Shown here one piece after another: positions 46,777-57,680 of a DNA stretch of 64,000 nucleotides (the stretch's first letter is position 1; each line of letters starts with the position of its first letter). The position numbers and the translations under genes were made by a program. Below the pieces are notes generated by a model. It was given only the letters and a program-made list of their open reading frames with translations. It was not told the DNA's origin and made no database searches. Source of the stretch: Leucaena leucocephala. Lineage: Eukaryota; Streptophyta; Magnoliopsida; Fabales; Fabaceae. The DNA lies in NCBI GenBank assembly GCA_037074615.1, contig CM073562.1, positions 5,007,001 through 5,071,000 of the forward strand. The letters are read 5' to 3'.

Positions 46777-49323
46777 TTACATGTTGGATTTCCTTTCCCA
46801 CCTCTCCTTGGTATCAAGCCTGCAAAATTAACGACAACGATTACTGTGAACTTCTCACATTAGGTATAGAAAATCCCACCCACACACAAATCAAACTACT
46901 AAATTATTATTAATAAGGGCCCTGTATGATGCATGGAGTTGTACTCTTTATGGCCCATGAATATAGGTTTTTTTTTTGTTTTTTTATAACAAGAAAGTTT
47001 AGGTGAGATGAGTCAAGGAACTCATCAGGGCCAGGCACACCTTAATCTCAAAAAGTGTTTATAAAAGTATTTATAGATCCCCCATCAACAAAGTCCTTAC
47101 ATCGGCAAAAGGATTTAAACGATCTTGTGGATTGAGCTAACTCCTTACCAATTAGGCTAAGATTTGTTGGCTGGATAGTAGGGTTTGTTAAAGGTTTTCA
47201 TATTACAGCCAGACAGACTTTGGAATTTTGATCCAGGGCAGTAAGAGATTCAATGCAATAACTGTTTTCAATGTAGTAAGAGAACATATGAAGGGTTGTC
47301 AAAACTAACGTAACATAGCCAGACGCATTTCATGTATTTCAGCGGACTCTTATTAGCCATATGTTTCCTTTTAGTTAGTACGTGCCTGGGAAGTTGTCCA
47401 TACCAATCACCATTAGTTTTTCTTTGTAAACTTAATAGGCACCTTACACATGCATTTGAGAAGGAGGGATGATGATGGGAGGTACGAGGTCCCCCACCCG
47501 AAGCATGGTGGAATGTTCGATATGAACACCAGAAAGCCACAGGAGAGACCGGTCCTTACATGTGCATTAAATTGCAATGCCAGAACAAGCATATTTAATT
47601 CTAATAATCTAGAAGAGAGTGCTAATCGATAAAGGGGAAAATCAAACAAGGTCAAGTACTACCCACCCCCAATGCAATTTCTGTCGCTTCTTTGATGTGC
47701 AATCCACAGATACATTATCCTGCTCTGAGGAGGATTCCTTTTTGTTATCAAAGCCTTCACAATTAAAAAGAATTGGTTCTTTGCTATCAACATTTGAAAC
47801 TTCAGAGTCTTGGATGTTGAAGGCATTGCTTTTGGATGTTTTGGTATCATCTACAAGACACGAAATTTCACATGGACATTGAGGACCTCTTACTGGAAGT
47901 TGAATAATATTAACAAAAAAAATAACAGCAGCAACTAATATAAAACAACCAGAATAACCTTTGCCTCTTGTTTTATTCGTTGACTTTGACTTGATTTGTA
48001 ATCGCCTCTTGTGCAGTTCCTATCACATTTAATTTTTCAGACATTATCAGTGAGGACGATCAATAAACATATAAGTAAAATGCATAAATATATGGATAGA
48101 ATTGACTTACATTAAGCCCAAAAAAAATGACAACGAAAAATTTTCAAGCACTGATTAAATTTTCCCAGCAGTAAATACCTAGATTCCTAATCAAAATTTG
48201 CATGTTGCACTCAGACATTCAACATTATATTTTATAGTCAATAACAGGAATCTAGCTATATAACAGCAACAGCTACTCAGTGGAGCCGTAAACAAGGAAC
48301 AGACATTTCCACCCTCCAAGTCACCTAGTGAACTCAATTTTTTTTTGTCTAGGCCTTTTGTCCAAGAGAATTATTCTGCGGAACAGACTGTTAACACTTT
48401 TTGGGTGGCATTGAGTTTGCCTCAACACTAAGGAGCAGTTTCTCCTTCTATGCTTATAATGTTTTGGCAAGAAAAAGAAAATATTCAAGGCAATGTGTAA
48501 CATCTGCAGTTTTTTGGCATATTTTTTTGGTGAAAAGGGAAATAACATTCAGACTAAATTCAAAAAGAGAAGATTTTTCTGGTATATTTGGTTGGAAAAA
48601 GATGAACTCTCTAAGGACATCTATCTACCCTAACATTTATGTGGATGGTTTCTATGGCTAACTTTGACACCCTGGGGATGACTTTTAAGGGAAATCTCTC
48701 TTGTTCATATGAAAAAAGATTTGATCAGCCTTGCCTCATGCCTGAGCTATTGCTGCCTTTTTCTGTTCTTTTATTTCTTGTTTTCCTTGTTATTATGAAG
48801 GATAATATATCCTGCCACAAATCTGTGCCTTTCAGTTCAGGAGTACACTTAATATTTCTCTCGCAGCAAAATAAGGGTTTATTGCATATGCTTTTAAAAG
48901 CCCACAGCACAAACCCTTTTGGAAGTTCCATCAAACTATTGGAAGAAGAAAAATCATTAACGCCTATAAGAGATTATTTCAATGAAATAGATACATGTCG
49001 CACTCAATCTCAATATAAACATCAAATTCGTTTTCTCTATTGGTTTCCCACAGCAACAAAATGTATAAAATTTTCCGAAATTTTCAAATATTGAAAATTC
49101 TAAAAGGTAGACAAACTCAACTAAACTCCCCATATCACAGAAACATCGCATATATGAGAGCATTATTAATTTGAAAAAAAAATGAATCACGAGAAAGAGA
49201 ATAAAGTACTCGGAACTTTGAAAGCTGTTCGGAACTGAGTCCTCTGGACTTGAAATTAGGCCGTAGACACGGTGTTGATGCGATTGCCGCTTCTCTTCTC
49301 CGGTCCTCTTCTTCCTTTTCCAT
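46777..49323 (-). CDS. Small charged plant protein of unknown function, four exons
   Basis: 147 residues from exons 49210-49323, 47959-48019, 47667-47892 and 46777-46819 (TAA), all junctions in phase. Sequence features: an acidic/basic N-terminus MEKEEEDRRREAAIASTP, then LSSEQLSKFRELHKRRLQIK across the first junction (predicted helix), a basic KSKSTNKTRGK stretch, a short Cys cluster (PQCPCEISC, residues about 62-70), an acidic Ser-rich middle, and the conserved-looking ending KKRQKLHWGLDTKERWERKSNM. I remember plant proteins with this same C-terminal signature, annotated as uncharacterised, but no function. Possibly nuclear because of the KKRQK cluster (inference). The small size and long introns mean simple ORF finding misses it. 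Intron 3 contains a SINE. The 104-codon ORF at 46487-46801 overlaps its end in another frame and is mostly 3' UTR. Confidence 0.82.
46968..47172 (-). mobile_element. tRNA-type SINE inside intron 3 of the small charged protein gene
   Basis: On the minus strand: TTAGCCTAATTGGTAAGGAG (A-box-like), then TCGTTTAAATCC (B-box-like), a body ending CTCATCTCACCTAAAC, and a tail of A runs (TTATAAAAAAACAAAAAAAA). Length ~205 bp. It lies in the same orientation as the host gene. Target-site duplication not clear (ATATAGG versus ATAGTAGG). Confidence 0.68.
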
Positions 49324-49464
49324 AGTCCAGGTTTTTCACCCCCGTCGGAAAAGTCAAGACCGACTCATGGCAGCAGATATGGGGAAAAAAGAAGGGAAAA
49401 AGAACAAATCCAGGAAACGGCGTCGTATTGAAGTTTAATTTTGCTTTCTCTTTTCCCCCCTTCT

Positions 49465-50096
49465 TTTATAAGAGAGCAAATCCTCAAATTGGTGTTTTTC
49501 TCCTCATCTCTGAAAAGCAGAATCTCAACCGTCTATCTCCCTATAATCTTGACCGCCCATATTTGATATCTATAAATATTAAAACATTAGTAGAAGCACT
49601 TAGACATTCTATTGGTTGAACTTAGCGGGAAAGCTTCACGCAAGGTAATCCTCTTCTGCAAGATAATAATATTAATCTAGTTGCTTCTAAAAATATAATC
49701 GCTTGGCAAAGGAAATTTCATCTTCACGACGCCTCCATGTTGAAATCTCAACCACATACTACTTTTCTTTTTCTTCTTCTCTTTCTCCTTTATCAAAGTT
49801 TGCCTACACACTCTACTGTAATGGGCTCTTCCTTTATGAAACACCTTACAAAGCAAGAAAGCTAACCGTTAAAGCACTGAGAAGCAACACCATGGGTACT
49901 GTTATCGACTTCCATTTTCTATCCCTCACTGCCATCATCACTGTAACTCTCCATCCATCGTTACTTTGTTTCTTTCAAGTTTTTTAATTCGTGAAAGTTG
50001 AAGTCTTTGTTTGACTCTGCTATTTTTTGGGTTCGCTTTGTGCTCCAGATCAGATATCGGTTTGTATTTTTTGTGATCACTGCACTGCTCAAATTC
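49465..50096 (+). pseudogene. 5' fragment of a DUF1295 (steroid 5-alpha-reductase-like) gene
   Basis: Two exons remain: 49892-49942 (MGTVIDFHFLSLTAIIT, donor GTAACT) and 50049-50096 (IRYRFVFFVITALLKF, acceptor CCAG, donor GTGAGT). Both match by memory the start of plant DUF1295 membrane proteins (AT1G18180/AT1G73650 type), which continue with a transmembrane core and a C-terminal steroid-reductase-like domain. After 50096 no continuation is found on this strand for kilobases. The leader around 49465-49535 is nearly duplicated, inverted, at about 52935-53010. Probably a broken gene; a remaining possibility is a short transcribed relic. The 94-codon ORF over exon 1 runs into the intron. Confidence 0.7.
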
Positions 50097-50229
50097 GTGA
50101 GTAGAGAAATCTCAATCTTCATTCCAAGAAGCCATGTCACAAAAATCTCTATTGTAGTGACTCCTAATGCTAACTTCGCTCTATTTAAAATAGGGTTTTT
50201 AATGAATTTAAAGATATAATATTTTAACA

Positions 50230-50890
50230 TTATAGAAGATTTATTTGTCTTCTTTATGCACTTATGATTGATTATATAAAATCAAAATGCTATATAAAAT
50301 AAAAAATGGGTCTACAAAGAGTAGAAAAGATAAAGAGACAATTAATGGATGTATGTATGTGTGTTAAAATGAGAGTAAATAAAGATAATATAAAATATAT
50401 AGTTCATCCATCAACTATCATCCTCCGGCTAAGACTGGTTGTGAAGCTGAAATGATAGGTAAATTAGTGATAGGTAAATTTAAAATCACTAGTTTCATAG
50501 AAAAAACATAACTATCCATTATATCTTCAAGAAATGGTGCATATGATGAGGTCTCTAAGTAAAATATGTGATGCACATGTAGATGATATTGATTTGGCTT
50601 AGGGATGCTAACAAAAAGCACATCACTATAATGGATTGTATAACACTATTATTGGAGATATTGTAAGAAGAGGGACATTAGATAAAAAAATAGAGATAAA
50701 ATGTGCACAATTACAAGTAAAAAAATTCACTTTTATTAAAATCAATATATGTATACATCAAAATGCTAAAAATAATTGTCCCTCTTTAATACATATTAGT
50801 ATATTAAAAATATTGCATTATAGTTTTATGACCCTATACTAATATTTATATTACTCTTCTTTCTTCTTCTTTAGTCTTATTACATAAAGG
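50230..50890. other. Gene-free DNA of unknown origin
   Basis: AT-rich; short ORFs at 50418-50621 (-) and 50636-50842 (+) have no family features. Local repetition (GATAGGTAAATT twice near 50454-50480). Confidence 0.45.
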
Positions 50891-50896
50891 TTCATC

Positions 50897-51594
50897 TTCC
50901 ATAATAGCTTCAACAATGTCGTGAAAGTCTATCTCCCATTACTACCTCAACAATGTCCAATTAATTTTTAGTAAGTGAAGGTCCATCTCTCATAACTGCT
51001 ACAACAATGTGCCTATTTGGTTTTAATCAAAATCAAAATTTTAAAATGGCTTATGGCCTAAACCTTAATTTGGAGAAATTTTAAAACAAATAGCCATATT
51101 TATTCAAACAGACTTTTAGATCAAACTATGATTTAAAATCAAGGTTTTGTATAAGTTATTGAGACTAGCTTTTGAAATAGTAAAAAAGCTTATGGACTAT
51201 CCAATTACTATTTTACCCATATTTTTTCTCATACTATCTCTCCTCTCTCGTTTTACCCTCTCCTCTATTTTACATCTTTTTCACTCTTTCTCCTCTCTCG
51301 TCTTTCTTTTTTACCTTATCTCCTCTCTCCTCTCTCTTATTTTTAATTAGATCATACCCTTTTTATTAATTTACCAATAATAAAAGTACTTTTAAAAATA
51401 ACTATCTAAATACTCATTAATTTAAAACTATTTTTTGTATAAACTCTTGTCCAGAAACCTTTTTTAAAAGTTGTCTAAAAATTTTTTTTTCATAAACCTT
51501 TTTTTAAAAATTTATCCATACGGATCCAATGTCCAATTAGTTCTTAGTAGGTGAAGGTCCATCATCCAAAACTGCTTCAACAATGTTTATATAT
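50897..51594 (+). repeat. Short minisatellite split by a mobile element
   Basis: Four successive segments each end in a CAACAATGT-type phrase: near 50914, 50951, 51003 and 51583. The last two full units share CCAATTA(A/G)TT(T/C)TTAGTA(A/G)GTGAAGG and TCC(A)TC..ATAACTGCT. Between the third and fourth lies a ~527-bp element, so the original array was contiguous. Confidence 0.65.
51004..51530 (+). mobile_element. TTTGGATA-family non-autonomous element
   Basis: The left end is GCCTATTTGGTTTTAATC, and the right end read inversely is GGATCCGTATGGATAAAT, giving short imperfect terminal inverted repeats. The body has TTATTGAGACTAGCTTTTGAAA, AAAAAGCTTATGGACTATCC, a CT-rich centre and ACTATCTAAATACTCATT, all shared in order with 56530-57015 and inversely with 57178-57680. 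It is inserted in a minisatellite with AATGT on both sides. No protein. Confidence 0.72.
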
Positions 51595-51603
51595 CATGCA
51601 AAA

Positions 51604-52566
51604 CAAAGTAACCACTACCTACAATGATATAAGTTCTTAACAAGTTTTTTTGTTGATAAAGTCAATCTAACAAGATTTATATAGCAAATTGTATTTTACT
51701 CAATATCTTAACAAATTGTATTTTGTTCAATTGAAACTCTATACACAGCACATAGCACGTAGGAGAAAATGGGGCGCACAGATTTTCTTGGGAAGAAAGT
51801 AATTAAGGAGTTCTAGTCATAGTATGATCATTGTTAAATTCTTTTTTGACTCAAAATGTAATTTTGACTTGAATTGGTGGCAAATCAAAAGTGATGTCCA
51901 TGAATGCTTTTTTATCTTTGTTGCTTGTGCTGATCTTGTTTTATCCTTTATCTGCAAAAAAAAAAAAATTAGAGTAGATAGAACAAAAAGTTCCTTTCAA
52001 ATGCATTTATAGACATATTTTAGCTTGCTTTTTGTCTAATACACAGCATTTATTGCCCCAATTTTCGTTGTCCCAAATAAAGGAAAGTTAATAAATTCTT
52101 AAAACAATTGTTATAGAATCCTATAACAAGCCGAGTACTATTACCAGAAAGTTAGGAAATATTCAATCCACAATGCAAATCACAAATAGCAAAAAGATCA
52201 CTGTTGCAAATGACAAATAGCAAAAAAAGCCACCATATGGTAATTAAATTAATCAACCTTTGGACCACTGCTGCAATCCCACATGATGACACTAAATACA
52301 TTTAGTTCATGCTATATGCAATGAAACTTGTTTCAATTAAGGAGGCAGATTGCTGTATAATAATACTGGCACTTCTCAGAGCCAGTGGGATTGATTAATG
52401 TCTTATTCGACATACTTGATCAATAGGAACTTTAACATCTGAAAAAAAATTATATTTTATATCCCACAGCTAACGATGAGTTCCTCTTCATCTACTCACT
52501 TCAATAACAAGATAAATATGCAAGACACCATTCACTTTTCTGCTGATAGTAACATGTCTAACATAC
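51604..52566. other. Gene-free DNA, downstream side of the inverted DUF1295 remnant
   Basis: No exon recognised. The minus strand downstream of the 52567-52628 remnant was searched by eye for the rest of DUF1295 (an EDRRFD-like motif, the C-terminal reductase domain), and none was seen. Confidence 0.45.
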
Positions 52567-53030
52567 CTAAATAAGAGGAAAATACCCAAGCAAAGACCCC
52601 ATACTACAACCAGAAAAGTCAGGATTACCTGAAAAAGAGAGTGGCTGATCTGGGGATAGATGGTGGGAGCTTAATATAATAATTCACCAGAAACACATGT
52701 AAAGAAAAACATACCTGTCAAAATTACCATGCACCTTTCAGCACGAGAAGGCGAGGAAGCGGGAGACGGAGTGGCAAAGTTGATACGGGCAGGGAAGAAG
52801 AGGAGGGGGAGAATGAAGAGGGCCAGCCGGCAAGGAAGGTGTCATGGCTCAGAGATCCGAAACAGAAAAGGAGAGGGAGAGGGAGACGCAAGGCTTGAGC
52901 TGAAACAGAGAGAGGGAATATACATGCTCTTGGATGGATTGAACGGCTGAGATTCTGCTCCTGAGAGATGAGGAGAAAATCGCCAATGAGAGGATCCGCT
53001 CCCCTTTTATACAAGTTTAACAGGAATGGA
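52567..53030 (-). pseudogene. Second DUF1295 gene remnant, inverted: leader plus one internal exon
   Basis: The exon 52567-52628 translates VILTFLVVVWGLCLGIFLLF, matching the VLTLLVVIWGLRLGIFLL transmembrane segment of plant DUF1295 proteins, with a proper acceptor (CTTTTTCAG) and donor (GTATGT). Upstream on the same strand, about 52935-53010 nearly repeats the leader of the plus-strand fragment (GATCCTC..ATTGG.G, TTTTCTCCTCATCTCT, GCAGAATCTCA.CCGT). Exons 1-3 and everything after this exon are missing. The 96-codon ORF at 52724-53014 overlaps the leader and is Ser/Leu/Pro-rich without family features. Confidence 0.65.
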
Positions 53031-53302
53031 CCGCTTCAAGCCGGCAGTTGAGCCGGGAACCGGGACGGATTTCTAAAAACCGGGTGGATTTTGGCGCCCA
53101 TTTCCAATAACCTTATAAAAAGCATGTTAATCTGTATTCTTCACCCTCGAATTCGGAATCAGCAATCACATAGACACCAGAGTCCTCTAATCCCCTCTCA
53201 CTCACGCCGTCTCCATTATTCACCTTTAGCTTTCAGGCTTAGCGTCCCCTCCGTCGCCGCCGTCTGCGTCGCTCTGCCCCTCTGCTTTGTGACTCCGAAT
53301 TT
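53031..53302 (+). promoter_or_regulatory. GC-richer promoter-like segment between two remnants
   Basis: Contains TTTTGGCGCC near 53088 (E2F-like), a TTATAAAAAG TATA-like box near 53112 and a CT/CG-rich stretch (53180-53290) typical of a plant 5' leader. It could have driven the hAT-like fragment downstream. The 71-codon ORF at 53091-53306 has no recognisable domain. Confidence 0.35.
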
Positions 53303-53485
53303 ATGAAGTTATTGGTTGTGTAAAAGACTATAATGTAACTATTTATAATGCTAGGAAATAAACAATAAACAGTCAATCTGTAAGATCATATATATGAACC
53401 ATTTGTTTGCTTCTTGATCTATGTGATCGTTATCTTATCCTATCTATGAAGTTGTTGGTTATGTAAAAGATTATAATATAACTAT
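53303..53485 (+). repeat. Short direct repeat (~42 bp, 142 bases apart)
   Basis: TATGAAGTTATTGGTTGTG with AAAGACTATAATGTAACTAT (from 53302) recurs as TATGAAGTTGTTGGTTATG with AAAGATTATAATATAACTAT (from 53445). A shorter TTATGAAGTTAT occurs again at 53963. It may reflect local duplication. Confidence 0.6.
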
Positions 53486-53551
53486 CATTGTGTCTTTATA
53501 TTGTAGAAAATGTCATATGAGTAAGTATCAATTGCAGCTTCACAATCTTTA

Positions 53552-53966
53552 AGGTCAAAGGCAGATCCTGCATGTGACCATTGTATTGAAGTATCAAACC
53601 ACACCCCAGGTGGCAAACAATGTTTGAGATGCCTATATTGTGGAAAGGAATTTGCTGATGGAAGAATTCATAATCCACAAGAAGCTTCTCCTTCCCTGGT
53701 CCAAAATCCAAGGGAGAGCTAATTAAATGTTCAATCTCCAAATATATCTCAACTTGGAAAAAGAGAGGCGGATGGAGATGTAAATGATTGTTTTTAAAGA
53801 TATTAATGAAGAAAGAGGTAACGAGATTGAGGCAGAGGCTGGATGCTCTGGGGTTGGAGTTCTTGATTTGGAATCATTTATCCAAGATGTTGATAGTTAT
53901 AACGCAGATGCTCAAAGATTTCTCGCTTGGCTTAATGAAGATCCAATGATGCGTGGCAAGTTATGA
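53552..53966 (+). pseudogene. BED zinc-finger / hAT-transposase-like fragments
   Basis: The frame 53552-53722 reads RSKADPACDHCIEV, then a GGKQCLRCLYCGKEF block, resembling the BED finger of plant hAT transposases and their domesticated relatives. The usual Trp before DHC is Cys here, and the zinc-binding His pair is missing. A stop follows ESLVQNPRES-like sequence. Frame 53784-53966 (60 codons, starting MIVFKDINEERGNEIEAE and ending LNEDPMMRGKL) is acidic and resembles the tail of such proteins. The whole transposase core between them is absent. A short domesticated gene cannot be excluded. Confidence 0.5.
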
Positions 53967-54517
53967 AGTTATCGTGTTCTCGTAAGCGTGTTGTGCTCAC
54001 TTGTTATTGGTATCTGGTATTGTTGACATGTTCTTATGTTACTTTCAATGTCAAAGATTTCATTGTGTTGGGACTTAGTACATGGGGCAGATGTTGTTAC
54101 ATGTGAGCTTGTTCATATTTATTTTCTAGTTATGTTACAATTTCATATTTATTTCTTATATTCACATCATTATATATTTATATAATACTACCCCTTATTG
54201 TTAATATAAAAATTACTTAATTAATTTAGATAAATAAAAAAATTAGTTAAATTAATGATTTATAATGATTGTGTATTAATTTTTTTAAAATACTTTCATT
54301 TAATTATATATATTTTAAACTATTTTTGATAAAAAAAATTAATATATATAACTATATAGAGATATTTTTTTAAAAAAATATAATTTAAAAAATTAATATT
54401 AAATGAAATATATTTTTATTTAATTACTAAATCACGTCAGTCTAACCACTCTAACCATGTAAACTATGAATGGTTGCCCTTTTTTATTTGACGTTTGCGT
54501 CTTATCTAACTTTCTAA
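53967..54517. other. Gene-free AT-rich DNA
   Basis: No exon. 54190-54430 repeats the AT-rich dispersed motif (AAATTAGTTAAATTAATGATTTATAATGA) seen in other gaps. Confidence 0.45.
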
Positions 54518-55668
54518 GGGTGTTTGGATTAACTTTTAAAAAATATATTTTAAAAAGAATAGATTTTTGAGAATAAATTTTGGAAAGAATAGATTTTGAG
54601 AAAAAAATAATTTAAAAATTAGAAATATTTGGATGGTTAATAACATAATTATTTTTCCATAGATAATTTATTAAAAATGGCATAAATTAATATAATAATT
54701 ACATAAAGAATAAATTTGATTTTAAATTTTTTTTATTTAAATAATTATAAAATAATACATATACATATGTATTTGAGTAAGGTAAAAATTTATAATATTT
54801 ATCTAAATTTTAATTTTTTCTACTGAAAACTTTATTAGAGAACTAATCTAGATGACCATAAAAAAATACAAAAGATGATAACTTTAATTGGTAAATTCAT
54901 ATTTTCCCCAAAATTTTAAAATAAGAAATTAAATTAGATTTTATTTATTTTTTCTTTTTCTTAATTAATAAATTTTAAATTATTAATTAATAAACCCACC
55001 AATAATGTACTGTTGTGACAGTGGGGACACAAAAAATCTACAATAAGAGCAATTATTCTCAAACTATGATTTTAGACTCAAACTATAGTTTGAGTTCTAA
55101 AATTAATTTTAAAAAAAAAATCTTATTTAGCAAAACTATAATTTAAATCTATAATCTATTCTTAAAATTAAATCCTAAACACACACTAAGTCATTGATAC
55201 TAAGTCTTTAAGTTGACTCGTTACAAAGGACGGAGAGACGTTGTGGATTTCATGTGCCTGTAATATTGGTGAATATAAGCTGCTCAAGGTAAATGATCTT
55301 TCAAATAAAGGGCCAATTCATGAAGCTCAAGATGCTGAAATAATCGTTTGTTTGAAGGAAACTCGTTGAAAATAATCTTTTTGTTTTTGAACAAATTTTA
55401 TAGGCTTTTAAAGAATCCTTGAAGAATATGTAAGTAAATACGTGCAGAAAATAAAATCCCTTAAATAACTTTTGGAGAGAAAAAATAATAAAAATAATTT
55501 TAATAGATAATAATTTTAAAGAAAAAAAATATTTTTAAAAACTATAATTTTGGGTCAAAAAGTGTTTTTTTTAAAGTTTTAAGATATTTGACTAACATAT
55601 TTTAAAACTATATTTTATCTTGTTAAAAGTGTTCTTTTTTAGGATTATCCAAACACATTCTTATAAGA
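54518..55668. mobile_element. TTTGGATA-ended element, ~1.15 kb
   Basis: Left end GGGTGTTTGGATTAACTTTT; right end, read inversely, GAATGTGTTTGGATAATCC, so the termini are inverted repeats. Internal blocks (AGAATAGATTTT, AATATTTGGATGGTTAATAA, a CTCAAACTATAGTTTGAG palindrome near 55078) show nested rearrangement. A less AT-rich segment at 55190-55370 has no open frame of note. Confidence 0.55.
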
Positions 55669-56529
55669 TATATCTAAGACGAGAAAATTGGAAGGGAAAT
55701 AAGAAGCAAAATTTTCACTTTTTTTAGATTTACAAATACTTTATACATTACCCCTATCTATAAACCTTAAAAATTATCCCAAAGGTTACAATAACAAAAA
55801 TATGAATATAAATATATTTCTCTAATTTTTAATATATGATATATTTAATAAATTTAATTTGATTAAAAAAATTAATTTAATTAATATAATATTTTTTTAA
55901 ATAATCTAATCATATTCCTTAACCTATTCACTTCCTCTCTTATTTAATTATTATTAAATAAATATTAATAGAGATAATTTAAATATAAATATATATATAT
56001 AAAAAGTTCTTTAAACTAATATTAATTTTTTAATTAGTTTTTATATTAAAAATTGAAGAAATATATGATTATATAATCCTTGAATGTAATATTTGTAGGT
56101 TATAGCATTAACCAAGAAAATTTCTTTGAAAGTAAATCATTGGAAATGGATCATATAAGACATGAAAGTCCAAGAGGCAAGAGTGAGAATCCATAATTTA
56201 TGACATTTGCAATTCCTAAACTAATTTATAATCATACATATATGATACAAAAGTGAGATAAATTATGGTTATTTTAGTGTTTATTTATTGTATATTGATA
56301 TGATTAATAACCATTAATTGCTTTACTATTTTTAAATTTCACATTTTTTTTTCGTGAGTACGTGATATTCTGGTCTTACCTCTTTTAACTTGTAGATTTC
56401 ACGGTGCCCAAACTAATCTAGTTTGGGTTATACCAACCCATAAGAGTAATAATTCTATCACTTTACACTACTATATTTTTAAATATAAATTTAAAACTTT
56501 TAGTTAAGCAGATATAGTGCTTGATTGTG
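55669..56529. other. Gene-free AT-rich DNA
   Basis: Includes another copy of the AT-rich dispersed motif at 55840-56060. Nothing coding is supported. Confidence 0.5.
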
Positions 56530-57680
56530 AAGTATTGAACCTTAGTTTAAAAAAAAATTAGTTTAAATCTTAAAAAAAATTAAAATAAATAATTATATTT
56601 GTTTAAAAAGAATTTTTATATTAAACTACGATTTAAAACTAAAATTTTAGATAAATTATTGAGATTATCTTCTAAAACAGTAAAAGAGTTTATGGACTAT
56701 CTAACTACTATTTTATCTTTATTTTTTTATACACTCTTTCTTCTCTTATCTTTTATCTCTCATCTCTCATCTCTACTTTTTCTCCTTTCCATTCACTCTT
56801 CTCTATCATTTATCCTCTCTCCTATTTTTAATAAAATCAAATATTTTTTTGTTAATTTTACAATTATAAAATTCATTTTGATAATGACTATCCAAACACT
56901 CATTTATTCATAATCATTTTTTTTTCATAAATTTTTCTTTAAAAATCATTTTTCTAAAAACTTTTCAATTTTTTTTTTCGGAAGCCCTTTTTTCCAAACT
57001 CATATCTAAAAAGATCTCTGTGTGTATTTGATTTCTTCTCAAATTTAGGTTTTAAACATAAGTTTAAACAAAACCTAAATTTAAAAAAAATTTAAAATAA
57101 AAAATTATTTTTTTATAAGTTATTTTCTAAATTCTTATTCAAATGGGTCATAATGCTCCACTTTTTCACATATTATTGGACCTGTTTAGATAAGAGTTTA
57201 GAAAATAGCTTATGAAAAAAATAGTTTTCGGGTAGCTTTTAGAAAAGGAGTTATGGAGAAGAGTTTATGAAAAACAATAGTTTTGACTAAATGAGTATTT
57301 GGATAGTTATTTCTAAAAGTACTTTTATTATTGGTAAATCATAAAAAGTGTATGATTATTAAATATAGGAGAGATGAGAGATGAGAGATAGTGTAGAAAA
57401 GAGATGGGAGATAGTGTAGAAAAGAAAGGAGAGATGAGATAGGGTATAAACAAGAAATGAGAGAGGAGAAATGATATAAAAAAGTAGAGGTAATATAATA
57501 ATTAGTTAGTTCATAAGCTCTTTTACTGTTCTATAAGTTATTCTGACCAGCTTATCTGAAATCTTAATTTTAAACCATAATTTTATCTAAAAATTATTTT
57601 GAATAAATATAACTATTTATTTTAAAATTTAAATTTTATGTAAATTTAAATTTAAAACTTAATTTTGAGAAAACAAGCGC
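56530..57680. mobile_element. Head-to-head pair of TTTGGATA-family elements (~1.1-kb palindrome)
   Basis: 56530-57015 (+) and 57178-57680 (-) are two copies of the 51004-51530 element in opposite orientation. They share, inversely, GTAAAAGAG.TTATG.ACTA, the CT-rich TCTCTCATCTCTCATCTCT tract, ACTATCCAAA.ACTCATTTA and TTTTCATAAA. Between them 57022-57165 carries a shortened piece with the same end (ATAAGTTATTTTCTAAATTCTT). The arrangement predicts a long hairpin. The ORF at 56599-56913 is low-complexity and not called. Confidence 0.7.

Noticed and set aside
46487..46801. 104-codon minus-strand ORF (MGKEIQHVIYV...)
   Set aside because: It starts inside the last exon of the 147-residue gene in another frame and lies mostly in its 3' UTR; the exon model with GLDTKERWERK fits better.
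50897..51003. Reading the minisatellite units as a repeat protein
   Set aside because: Unit lengths are unequal and all frames meet stops within about two units.
56599..56913. 104-codon plus-strand ORF rich in Leu, Ser and Phe
   Set aside because: It covers the CT-rich centre of a repeat element whose other copies do not keep the frame.
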